DNA of 64,000 nucleotides from Pseudomonas laurentiana (GTDB lineage: Bacteria > Pseudomonadota > Gammaproteobacteria > Pseudomonadales > Pseudomonadaceae). The position numbers and the translations under genes are program-made. The notes under the pieces are model-generated. The model had not been told where the DNA came from. It saw only the letters and a program-made list of their open reading frames with translations, and searched no databases. This document shows positions 1 through 8,144 of this stretch, in pieces. The number at the start of each line of letters is the position of its first letter. Position 1 is the first letter of the stretch. Location of the stretch: positions 1 to 64,000 of the forward strand of contig NZ_BMQU01000013.1 of the NCBI RefSeq assembly GCF_014648275.1, given 5' to 3'.

Positions 1-1146
1 AATTTCGGAATTAGCGCGCTCCGATTTTTTAACTAGCTGTTGCACTTGCTCCTTGAGGCCGCCCAGCAGTTCAAAACTTTCATTGTAGCGTTCAAGGGTG
101 AACAGCAGGATGCCTTTTAGGACATTGACTCCTGTGCGATGAGTTTCCGGTTCAATCCCAAACCCATCGCTTTCTGCAATCTGCTTTTCAATGAATAGGG
201 GTTGGTTCGTTGCCGAGAATGCAAGCGCGGCGTGAATCTTGTGAAAATAAGAGGTGGAAGCGCAGATACTTCCGGTCCAAAGCAAGGCAAGGCGCTCCCA
301 TACTGCATTGAATCCACTATCTGTAGATTTGAGTCGTAGCCGCCAAAGGAAACCTACGGCATCAAGATCCTGTTTTGCGAAGGGGCTGTCCTTGAGAGCG
401 TATAGTTCTTCAAATGCCTGAAATGCTAGGGTAATCTCGTTGCATCGTTCGTAGGCAATTGCGAGGTGCCAATATACGTGCATCCGCATGCCGGAATTTT
501 CTATCCAGTGAACCTTACAACTTGTCAGAAAAGACGACAATTCTTTCCAACGTCCCATTTCATGCAAGGCATGGGCAACGGCATGTATTCCATAGATATT
601 GTCTGGTAACAGTTTTATAGATTCAAATCCCACCTCAAGTGCGTCGTCGAAGCACTGATTTTCACATAGGACAAAGGATTTCATGGAGAGGTAGTAGGAG
701 TAGAGATAGTGTGTTTTTGATATGTGGTTGTCGCAGAAGGCAAGAACTGAATTTAGGTTGGTAGTCTTGCCTGTGCAGAAATCAAGCATGTGCAGGAAAA
801 AGAGGGCGATGATATCGGAAGGGTACGCTCTGATATGTTGTGTAAATAGCATTCTGGCCAGATCGTATTCGAAGTTCACCCACGCAGTAAATGCCTTATG
901 GATGAGAAATATCTCAGGGATTGATGTCGTTTGCTCGCTCATCTGATCCAAAGCAATTCTGAATCGATAGAGCTCCTTCATCTCGCAACCCGTAATTGCA
1001 TCAAACCCAGCTAGAAGTTGCTTGTACGTCTTTTGGATTTCGTCTTCGGGGTGGTATGCGTCAGCCATTCCTCGCAGAGATAGAAACGGTCCATTGATCT
1101 CTGGCCATAGCGCCGATACGCCTTCAGTTTTCCATTGAGCGCCCAT
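1..1146 (-). CDS. TPR protein of the TTC38-like family, cut by the left edge
   Basis: Reading the minus strand from the ATG at 1146-1144 gives 382 codons without a stop, up to base 1, so the C-terminus lies outside the window. A clear AAGGAG-type ribosome site sits a few bases before the ATG. The product is soluble, with helical-repeat character and no signal peptide. Residues 188-200 read HAVAHALHEMGRW, which resembles the repeated His-containing helix of tetratricopeptide repeat protein 38 family members. The N-terminal 60 residues hold several Trp and Tyr and no catalytic motif that I recognise. It is divergent from the LysR gene that follows. The family assignment rests on one motif plus the repeat-like pattern. 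The molecular function is unknown. Confidence 0.7.
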   Translation of the reverse strand, partial: MGAQWKTEGVSALWPEINGPFLSLRGMADAYHPEDEIQKTYKQLLAGFDAITGCEMKELYRFRIALDQMSEQTTSIPEIFLIHKAFTAWVNFEYDLARMLFTQHIRAYPSDIIALFFLHMLDFCTGKTTNLNSVLAFCDNHISKTHYLYSYYLSMKSFVLCENQCFDDALEVGFESIKLLPDNIYGIHAVAHALHEMGRWKELSSFLTSCKVHWIENSGMRMHVYWHLAIAYERCNEITLAFQAFEELYALKDSPFAKQDLDAVGFLWRLRLKSTDSGFNAVWERLALLWTGSICASTSYFHKIHAALAFSATNQPLFIEKQIAESDGFGIEPETHRTGVNVLKGILLFTLERYNESFELLGGLKEQVQQLVKKSERANSEI

Positions 1147-1268
1147 AAAAATCTCCTTGATTACTGCGATGTCAAAAGGCGCCTAGGCCTATCTCGTTAT
1201 GCTTCAGTGTTCTATCCTTATGCTGAATTGGGCTCATATGGAAATGAGTGATTACTCATGGTTGTGCG

Positions 1269-2150
1269 ATGACGCTGACTCAGCTCGAAATTTTTATCGT
1301 CGTCGCCGGGCGACGTGGTTTCACGCTGGCGGCCGCCCAACTGGGGATTTCCCAGTCAGCGGTTTCCCATGCCATCAGGGCGCTTGAACAGGAACTGGGC
1401 GTTGAGCTGCTTTTTCGGCACCAGGGCCAGGTCGAACTGACGGATATTGGGGCAAGGCTGCTCCAGCGCGCTCAATCGATGCTTGGGCTGGCTGATGCAA
1501 TTCGACAAGAAGCGTCGGATGCACAGAGCATGAAGCTGGGCACCCTGCGCATCGGTTCATTTGGCCCCACGTCATCCCAACGATTGCTGCCGCGAATCCT
1601 TGCTGACTACCGCAGGATCCATCCTGGTATCGAGGTACATGTGGACGAGGGGCCCGACCGTCAGGTCGTTCAGTGGCTATTGGATAGACGAGTGGACGTT
1701 GGCTTCGTTGCCCTGCCGGAGGCCCAGTTCGATACCTACCCGTTGATCGAGGACCAAATGGTTGCCTTGCTACCTTGTGGGCACCGTTTGGCGGCCAAGG
1801 AGGCGGTGACGTTGAATGACTTGTGTTCAGATCCGTTCGTACTGACAGAAGCCGGTTCGTCTGAGTTGGTTTCGCGACTCTTTGTGGCCGCGAGATTGAA
1901 CCCCAAAATCCGCTATAGAACCTCTCAGCTAATGAGCACCTTGGCTGCAGTGGCGCGGGGCGATGCTGTGACGGTAGTAGCCGAATCCGCCTTGCCTGAA
2001 CGTGATGCCTCGCAGTACCTCACGAAAGTGCTCGACCCGGCAGTCAGGCGACATGTTGGGATTGCCGTGTTGGACAAGAGCCAATCGTCGCCGGCAGCAC
2101 GGGCTTTCATTGCCTTGTCTGTGAAGATCTTTCGCAATCAAGTGGTTTGA
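1269..2150 (+). CDS. LysR-family transcriptional regulator
   Basis: The product is 293 residues, normal for LysR regulators. Residues 1-60 form the winged helix-turn-helix (MTLTQLEIF, then AAAQLGISQSAVSHAIRALE). The rest is the periplasmic-binding-protein-like effector domain, beginning near TLRIGSFG. I chose the ATG at 1269 because family members usually start with this motif. An in-frame ATG at 1248 would add seven residues. The regulator is divergent from the TPR gene and convergent with the permease/hydrolase pair at 2398-4448, which is a plausible target, although LysR targets are more often divergent. The effector cannot be read from sequence. Confidence 0.9.
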   Translation: MTLTQLEIFIVVAGRRGFTLAAAQLGISQSAVSHAIRALEQELGVELLFRHQGQVELTDIGARLLQRAQSMLGLADAIRQEASDAQSMKLGTLRIGSFGPTSSQRLLPRILADYRRIHPGIEVHVDEGPDRQVVQWLLDRRVDVGFVALPEAQFDTYPLIEDQMVALLPCGHRLAAKEAVTLNDLCSDPFVLTEAGSSELVSRLFVAARLNPKIRYRTSQLMSTLAAVARGDAVTVVAESALPERDASQYLTKVLDPAVRRHVGIAVLDKSQSSPAARAFIALSVKIFRNQVV

Positions 2151-2212
2151 CCTCATGGGCACGCAAGAACCATGGAATCTCCCACAGAACATGCAGTGTT
2201 TTGCATGGATCC

Positions 2213-2300
2213 CTGTGGGAGTTGGCTTGCCAACGATGCAGGCGCCGCCGACGGGTTGACACCCCGCTGACGCTATCGCAGGCAAGCCTGCTCCCACAGG
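2213..2300. repeat. Pseudomonas REP palindrome pair
   Basis: Two inverted arms, gtgggagttggcttgcc and ggcaagcctgctcccac, flank a short GC-rich centre. They lie between the converging LysR and permease genes. A decayed second unit follows at about 2320-2390. Such elements are typical of intergenic DNA in Pseudomonas and may act as transcription barriers. The 2151-2397 gap holds nothing else that I can support. Confidence 0.75.
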
Positions 2301-2397
2301 GAAAACTCACATACTCTGTGTGGCCCCCTCTGGTTGGCTTGTCCACGATGCGGGCGCGTTGACACCCGCAGGCCAGCTTGCATCCCACGCGTTGCGC

Positions 2398-3759
2398 TTA
2401 CACCTTCGCGGTCACGCCTTGCAGGGCTGTGCGCTTGTTCATCAGCCAGTAGTAACTGAGTGCCGGGAACACCAGGCCGACGGCCCATGCGAGGTCAACG
2501 CCCTGCAACCCGGTCGCAATCGGCCCGGCGTAAAGCGAGGTGTTCATGAAGGGTACTTCAAGCAGGATGGTGCTCAGAAACACGCCGATGGCGATCCAGT
2601 TCACCCGACCATAGATGCCCTTTGGCTCGAAGATGTCCGCAATCTGGTAAACGCCTTTGCGCAGCGCGTAGTAGTCCACCAGGTTGATGGCCGTCCAGGG
2701 GATGAGGAAGTAGCTCATGAAGAAGATGAAGTTCAGGAAGAACTGGATGAAGTCATCCTGAGCCAGTGTGCAAAGGCCGGTCGCGGCGGCGCAGATGATG
2801 AACATGAACCCGGCCCGTGCGCGGGGTGTGACTTTCAGCGCGGCGAACGGTTCGATCACTGTGACGGTCGACATGAATGCGCCGTAAAGGTTGAACACGT
2901 TGATGGCGACCTGGCCGTACAGAATGAACGCGAACATCAGCAGCGTTCCTCCGCCAAGCAGCCCCACCAGGTTCAAGCCCACGTTGTCCGCAAAGCCTGT
3001 CATGGCCTTGGCCAGTACGGCACCGAGCAGCATCATCCAGCTGCCGCCAATGACGGTGCCCAGGTAGCTGTACCAGAACACATGCCGGGTTGGGGTGCGG
3101 GTGGGCAGGTAGCGGGAGTAGTCCGCCACATACGGCGCATAGGACAGCTGCCAGGTGACCGCAATACTGACCGAGGCCAGGAAGCTCGCCAGGTGGAAGC
3201 CTTGCGGCGACCACTGTTCAGGCGCCACGGGAAGTGCAAGCGCCAGCAATGTAGCGGTACCAAACACGCCGATGGAGATGAACGAGAGGGCTTTCTGCAG
3301 GCGATGGATCAGTTGGTAGCCGAACAGGGCGACCAAAAAGCACAGTACGCCGAGCAGGACGATGTTGCCCTCGTTACTGAGTGGGCTCGCGCTGGCGACG
3401 GCCTGGGCGGCGAGCAAGGTGTTGCTGACGAAGAACCCCAGGTAGATGAGCATGACGAACAGCAGCGGCACTATTGCGCCGAATACGCCGAACTGGGCTC
3501 GGCTCTGGATCATCTGTGGAATGCCCAGCCTCGGGCCCTGGGCGGAATGCGAGGCCATGAAGATCGCGCCGATCATGGAGCCCAGCAGGATCGACAGTGC
3601 GCTCCAGAACAGGTTGAGCCCCAGGCTGATTGGCAGCACGCCCGCTGCAACGGTGGTGATGTTGGTGTTGGCGCCGAACCAGACAAAGAACAGCGAGCGG
3701 GGCTGGCCATAGCGCTCATGTTCTGGAATGAAATCAATGCTTCTGTTTTCTATTTGCAT
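2398..3759 (-). CDS. NCS1 nucleobase/allantoin-type permease
   Basis: This is a polytopic membrane protein of 453 residues with about 12 hydrophobic segments. The N-terminus (ERYGQPRSLFFVWFGANTNI) is characteristic of the nucleobase:cation symporter-1 family, which includes the cytosine and hydantoin carriers. It is expected to import a purine, pyrimidine or related heterocycle with H+ or Na+ across the inner membrane. The gene follows the isochorismatase-like hydrolase by 14 bp and is surely cotranscribed with it. A GGAG site precedes the ATG. The pair suggests uptake and breakdown of a nitrogen compound. The substrate cannot be named from sequence. Confidence 0.88.
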   Translation of the reverse strand: MQIENRSIDFIPEHERYGQPRSLFFVWFGANTNITTVAAGVLPISLGLNLFWSALSILLGSMIGAIFMASHSAQGPRLGIPQMIQSRAQFGVFGAIVPLLFVMLIYLGFFVSNTLLAAQAVASASPLSNEGNIVLLGVLCFLVALFGYQLIHRLQKALSFISIGVFGTATLLALALPVAPEQWSPQGFHLASFLASVSIAVTWQLSYAPYVADYSRYLPTRTPTRHVFWYSYLGTVIGGSWMMLLGAVLAKAMTGFADNVGLNLVGLLGGGTLLMFAFILYGQVAINVFNLYGAFMSTVTVIEPFAALKVTPRARAGFMFIICAAATGLCTLAQDDFIQFFLNFIFFMSYFLIPWTAINLVDYYALRKGVYQIADIFEPKGIYGRVNWIAIGVFLSTILLEVPFMNTSLYAGPIATGLQGVDLAWAVGLVFPALSYYWLMNKRTALQGVTAKV

Positions 3760-3773
3760 GGCAATCTCCGCGT

Positions 3774-4448
3774 TCAGCAGTCACGGGCAAGGCGGTTTTC
3801 GAAGCGGTGGATCGCTTCGATGAACGCTTCAGGTTGGAAGGCGAGGTGATCCGGTTCGAGTGTTCGCACTGAAGACGCCGGTTGGTTCCGCCAATGGCGA
3901 AGGAGCTGCGCGGTGGAATAGATTTCCAGCCCATAAATCCAGTTGGAGAGGATCAGCAGCGACGAGTAATGCGCTGCCAGCGTCGTCGCCGTGCAGGCAT
4001 CTGAAACGAGGCTGAGCTGGAAGTCATGTTGGTAGGCATCGAACAGGCTGGTCATCACGCACACGTCGGTCAGCACGCCAAACACCACCAGGTGGCGGAT
4101 CCCCCTGCTGTGTAGCATCTGGGCCAGCCGGGTACCGTGGAACGCGCTGTAGCGTTGCTTGTCGATCACCACATCGCCGGCCTGAGGTGCCAGCGCGTCG
4201 ATGATCTCAATAGCAGGCGTACCTGCCAGGTAACTGGTCGGCTTGCCGTGTTCGTCCACGGGTTCTCCGGGGGCCAGGTTCCGGCCTTGCGCATCGTTGA
4301 TGTGGCGGGTATAGAACAGCGGGATACCCAAGCCACGGGCGGTTTTGATCAGCGAGGCCGCGTTGGCAACCACGTGGTCAAATCGTTCTAGTGCAAAGCC
4401 ATCTTCTTTCTGCAAGTCGATAACAAGCACTGCGGTTGTGTTGGTCAT
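3774..4448 (-). CDS. Isochorismatase-family cysteine hydrolase
   Basis: The 224-residue product carries the family catalytic triad: Asp11 in VLVIDLQ, Lys97 in VIDKQRYSAF and Cys130 in GVLTDVCV. The family includes isochorismatase, nicotinamidase, N-carbamoylsarcosine amidase and ureidoacrylate or biuret amidohydrolases. Because an NCS1 permease follows directly in the same operon, an amide or carbamoyl hydrolase for an imported N-heterocycle or its product is the likeliest role. Lead gene of the pair; its promoter must lie in the 4449-5037 gap. Confidence 0.88.
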   Translation of the reverse strand: MTNTTAVLVIDLQKEDGFALERFDHVVANAASLIKTARGLGIPLFYTRHINDAQGRNLAPGEPVDEHGKPTSYLAGTPAIEIIDALAPQAGDVVIDKQRYSAFHGTRLAQMLHSRGIRHLVVFGVLTDVCVMTSLFDAYQHDFQLSLVSDACTATTLAAHYSSLLILSNWIYGLEIYSTAQLLRHWRNQPASSVRTLEPDHLAFQPEAFIEAIHRFENRLARDC

Positions 4449-5037
4449 CTAGGTCTTCCGGGTACAGGTCTCCAGAAAAGGGCAATGAAGCCGTTTCCAG
4501 GGCGCTATCGGATAAGGGGCCGCAGCACACCGACGGGGCGGGCGCTACGGTAATGATCGAGAAGAACTCTCGTCGGGAAGACCTATCGGACTATTTGCCA
4601 GAAGCCGTTCTGTTTGGCCGCGACGCAGGCAGGGAGGCGTTTGAGCATGACCTGCAATGGCGCTGGCGCGCGCCGGAGGAAACCTTTCATGGCGCCGCTT
4701 GGCAACTCACGCCCACAGGCCTTCTGCCAGTGACAGGCATGGGGGTTGCCAGTGGGTAATGAGCGGTTGGCCATTTGAGGTGAGTCTCGGATGGATTGCC
4801 TGAAGGTTGAGCAATATCCGGGCCAGGGATGATTCGGTACTGTAATGCGCGTTCTTGAGCGGGTACGTTTTCAGGTGTTACGTTTGGTATGTGGGATACC
4901 ATAATACTGTGCTACCAAGCGTAGCATCGGGACGGTATCCCGCTTCTTTCTGAAGCAGTTGCTTAGCCCTCTTTAAACTGCCCCATAGGCACCTCGCACG
5001 GCCTGATAGCCGCGCGAGTTCAACGAGCCGCGTGAAC
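4449..5037. other. Intergenic stretch with two palindromes, no firm gene
   Basis: The gap lies between the hydrolase start and the fdsD stop. No convincing complete gene is present. Two adjacent 6-5-6 inverted repeats stand at 4885-4901 and 4910-4926. A short plus-strand frame at about 4555-4660 contains YLPEAVLFGRDAGREAF, which faintly recalls SMI1/KNR4 (SUKH) proteins and may be a gene remnant. The hydrolase promoter probably lies here. Confidence 0.4.
4885..4926. promoter_or_regulatory. Candidate double operator
   Basis: TGGTAT-N5-ATACCA occupies 4885-4901 and TGCTAC-N5-GTAGCA occupies 4910-4926, with centres 25 bp apart. Both have six-base arms and a five-base spacer. The first resembles sites bound by GntR-type dimers. 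They lie about 440 bp upstream of the leftward hydrolase gene. That they are regulatory is inference. Confidence 0.35.
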
Positions 5038-5259
5038 CTAAGCCTCCCAGCCCGCGCCACTGAGCGCCGCCTGCACCAGAGGGTGCAGGTCAGCGCCTTT
5101 GTGCGACGTCTGCCAGGCCAGCAACTCCTTGCGCATGCTGGGTGTCCAGAACATCTGCAGGTGATTACGCACGCCGAGCACAGCCTGCTGCTGGTCCGGC
5201 TCGCTGGCGAAGTACTGGGCGATCTGGTTGGCCATCTTGATCAGGTTGGCAGTGCTCAT
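5038..5259 (-). CDS. fdsD: NAD-dependent formate dehydrogenase, delta subunit
   Basis: This small 73-residue protein (starting MSTANLIKMANQIAQYF) matches the FdsD type found last in fds operons. In other bacteria it is needed for an active, correctly assembled cytoplasmic enzyme. Its ATG at 5259 overlaps the fdsA stop in an ATGA arrangement, implying translational coupling. I set the start there because upstream in-frame codons belong to the shadow of fdsA. It is the last gene of the leftward operon. Confidence 0.85.
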   Translation of the reverse strand: MSTANLIKMANQIAQYFASEPDQQQAVLGVRNHLQMFWTPSMRKELLAWQTSHKGADLHPLVQAALSGAGWEA

Positions 5260-8144
5260 CGACGTACCTCGGCGTGTTTTCCGGCGGTGCGTGCCTGGCG
5301 ACGTTCTTCGAGCAGGCGCTGTTGTTCGTCGCTGAACGCCTGATAACGTTTTTGCCACTCGGAAGGGTGGTAGACGCGGCTGACTTCCACCGCGGTGACC
5401 TTGTACTCCGGACAGTTGGTGGCCCAGTCGGAGTTGTCGGTAGTGATGACGTTGGCCCCCGACTCTGGGAAGTGGAAGGTGGTGTACACCACGCCTGGGG
5501 CTACTCGTTCGCTGACCCGTGCGCGCAGTACGGTCTGGCCTGCGCGGCTGCCGATGCCGACCCAGTCGCCTTCGTTGATGCCACGGCTTTCGGCATCAGT
5601 CGGGTGGATTTCCAGACGGTCTTCTTCGTGCCAGGCGACGTTCTCGGTACGCCGGGTCTGGGCGCCGACGTTGTATTGGCTGAGGATACGCCCGGTGGTC
5701 AGCAGAAGTGGGTAGCGGCTGTTGACCTTTTCCTCGGTGGGCACGTAGCCGGTGAGCATGAAGCGGCCCTTGCCGCGCACGAATTCCGTGATGTGCATGG
5801 TGGGCGTGCCGTCCGGCGCCTCGGCGTTGCACGGCCATTGCAGGCTGCCGTGGCGCTCCAGCGCGGTGTAGCTGACGTTGGCGAAGGTTGGCGTCAGGCT
5901 GGCGATTTCATCCATGATTTCTGACGGGTGCTGGTAGTGCATGGGGTAGCCCAGGGCGTTGGCCAGGGCCATTGTGCCTTCCCAGTCAGCCTTGCCACCC
6001 AAAGGCTCCATGACTTTACGTACCCGGGAGATGCGCCGCTCGGCGTTGGTGAAGGTGCCGTCCTTTTCCAGGAATGAGCTGCCCGGCAGGAACACGTGGG
6101 CGAACTTGGCGGTTTCGTTGAGGAAAATGTCCTGTACCACCACGCATTCCATGGCCGACAGCGCTGCGGTGACATGCTGGGTATTGGGGTCGCTCTGGGC
6201 GATGTCTTCGCCTTGGCAGTACAGGCCCTTGAAGCTACCGCCCAAGGCGGCCTCGAACATGTTGGGGATGCGCAGGCCGGGGTCCGGTTGCAGGGTGACG
6301 TTCCAGGCCTGCTCGAACTGTGCCCGTATCACCTCGTTGGAGATGTGCCGATAGCCGGGTAGCTCGTGAGGGAAGGAGCCCATGTCGCAGGAGCCCTGAA
6401 CGTTGTTCTGCCCGCGCAGCGGGTTCACGCCTACGCCTTCGCGACCGATGTTGCCGGTGGCCATGGCCAGGTTGGCGATGCCCATGACTGCGGTGCTGCC
6501 CTGGCTGTGCTCGGTGACGCCCAGGCCGTAGTAGATCGCCGCATTGCCGCCGGTGGCGTACAGGCGGGCAGCGGCGCGGATGTCCGCAGCCGCTACACCG
6601 CAGACGGCGCCAAGGACTTCCGGCGAGTGTTCGGGGCGGCTGACGAACTCGCGCCAGCGGGCGAAGTCGCTGCCTTCGCAACGCGCGTCGATAAAGGCTT
6701 GGTTGAGCAACCCTTCGGTGACGATGACATGGGCCAGGGCGTTGAGCATGGCCACGTTGGTGCCGGGGCGCAGGGCCAGGTGCAGTTCGGCACGGGCATG
6801 GACCGAGTCCACCAGGTCAATGCGCCGTGGGTCGATGACGATCAGGCGTGCGCCTTCACGCAGGCGGCGCTTGAGCAGGGAGGCGAATACCGGGTGGGCG
6901 TCGCTGGGGTTGGCGCCGATCACCAGGATCACGTCGGCGTGCATCACCGAGTCGAAACTCTGGGTGCCGGCAGACTCGCCAAGGGTTTGTTTCAGGCCGT
7001 AGCCGGTCGGCGAGTGGCAGACCCGCGCACAGGTGTCGACGTTGTTGTTGCCGAAGGCGGCGCGCACCAGTTTCTGCACCAGATAGGTTTCTTCATTGGT
7101 GCAGCGGCTGGAGGTGATGCCACCAATGGCGTCGCGGCCGTAGGTTTGCTGCAGTCGGCGGAACTCGCTGGCGGCGTAGGTCACGGCTTCATCCCAGCTG
7201 ACTTCCTGCCACGGGTCGTTGATGTGCTTGCGGATCATTGGCGTGGTGATGCGATCCGGGTGGGTGGCGTAGCCCCAGGCAAAGCGCCCTTTGACGCAGG
7301 AGTGGCCGTGGTTGGCCTGGCCGTTCTTGTCTGGAACCATGCGCACCAGCTCGTCGCCTTTCATCTCGGCGCGGAACGAGCAGCCCACGCCGCAATAGGC
7401 GCAGGTGGTGATCACGCTGTGTTCGGGTTGCCCCTGTTCGATCACGCTTTTTTCCATCAGGGTTGCGGTGGGGCAGGCCTGCACGCAGGCACCGCAGGAC
7501 ACGCATTCCGAGTCGAGGAAGTTTTCGCCACCGGCCGCCGCAACCCGGGACTCGAAACCGCGCCCGGTAATGGTCAGGGCAAAGGTGCCCTGGGTTTCTT
7601 CGCAGGCGCGTACGCAACGGTTGCAGACGATGCACTTGCTCGGGTCGTAGTCGAAGTAGGGGTTGGAGGTGTCCTTCTGGTCGGTCAGATGGTTAGCGCC
7701 CTCATAGCCGTAGCGCACTTCCCGCAGGCCGACCTGGCCGGCTACGGTTTGCAGCTCGCAGTTGCCGTTGGCCGAGCAGGTCAGGCAGTCCAGCGGGTGA
7801 TCGGAGATGTACAACTCCATGACGTTGCGGCGCAGGGTGGCGAGTTTCGGCGTCTGGGTGTGCACGCTCATGCCTTCACTGACCGGCGTGGTGCAGGAGG
7901 CCGGGTAGCCGCGCATGCCGTCGATCTCCACCAGGCACATGCGGCAGGAGCCGAAGGCTTCCAGGCTGTCGGTGGCACACAGTTTGGGAATGGTGGTGCC
8001 CATCAGCGCAGCGGCGCGCATCACCGAGGTGCCTTCGGGCACGCTGATGCTGCGGCCGTCGATTTTCAGGGTGACCTGCACGTGGCTGTCGCGAGCCGGG
8101 GTGCCAAGGTCGATATCGGTATTTGGGTCGAAGAGCGTGATCAT
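5256..8144 (-). CDS. fdsA: NAD-dependent formate dehydrogenase, molybdenum alpha subunit
   Basis: This large catalytic subunit of 962 residues oxidises formate to CO2. The N-terminus resembles NuoG: a [2Fe-2S] ferredoxin domain (Cys56, Cys67, Cys70, Cys84), a His-Cys cluster segment (HPLDC, residues 116-120), then two [4Fe-4S] motifs (CIVCNRC near 171 and CVSCGAC near 214). A further cluster motif, CAYCGVGC near 248, opens the molybdopterin oxidoreductase domain. Cys376 in ARVCHSPT occupies the position of the Mo ligand, so this is the cysteine form rather than a selenocysteine enzyme. It begins within the end of fdsB and overlaps fdsD by four bases. Confidence 0.95.
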   Translation of the reverse strand: MITLFDPNTDIDLGTPARDSHVQVTLKIDGRSISVPEGTSVMRAAALMGTTIPKLCATDSLEAFGSCRMCLVEIDGMRGYPASCTTPVSEGMSVHTQTPKLATLRRNVMELYISDHPLDCLTCSANGNCELQTVAGQVGLREVRYGYEGANHLTDQKDTSNPYFDYDPSKCIVCNRCVRACEETQGTFALTITGRGFESRVAAAGGENFLDSECVSCGACVQACPTATLMEKSVIEQGQPEHSVITTCAYCGVGCSFRAEMKGDELVRMVPDKNGQANHGHSCVKGRFAWGYATHPDRITTPMIRKHINDPWQEVSWDEAVTYAASEFRRLQQTYGRDAIGGITSSRCTNEETYLVQKLVRAAFGNNNVDTCARVCHSPTGYGLKQTLGESAGTQSFDSVMHADVILVIGANPSDAHPVFASLLKRRLREGARLIVIDPRRIDLVDSVHARAELHLALRPGTNVAMLNALAHVIVTEGLLNQAFIDARCEGSDFARWREFVSRPEHSPEVLGAVCGVAAADIRAAARLYATGGNAAIYYGLGVTEHSQGSTAVMGIANLAMATGNIGREGVGVNPLRGQNNVQGSCDMGSFPHELPGYRHISNEVIRAQFEQAWNVTLQPDPGLRIPNMFEAALGGSFKGLYCQGEDIAQSDPNTQHVTAALSAMECVVVQDIFLNETAKFAHVFLPGSSFLEKDGTFTNAERRISRVRKVMEPLGGKADWEGTMALANALGYPMHYQHPSEIMDEIASLTPTFANVSYTALERHGSLQWPCNAEAPDGTPTMHITEFVRGKGRFMLTGYVPTEEKVNSRYPLLLTTGRILSQYNVGAQTRRTENVAWHEEDRLEIHPTDAESRGINEGDWVGIGSRAGQTVLRARVSERVAPGVVYTTFHFPESGANVITTDNSDWATNCPEYKVTAVEVSRVYHPSEWQKRYQAFSDEQQRLLEERRQARTAGKHAEVRR

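Noticed and set aside
2320-3849. 509-codon open frame antisense to the permease
   Set aside because: The minus strand encodes a clear NCS1 membrane protein; the plus frame is polar and repetitive.
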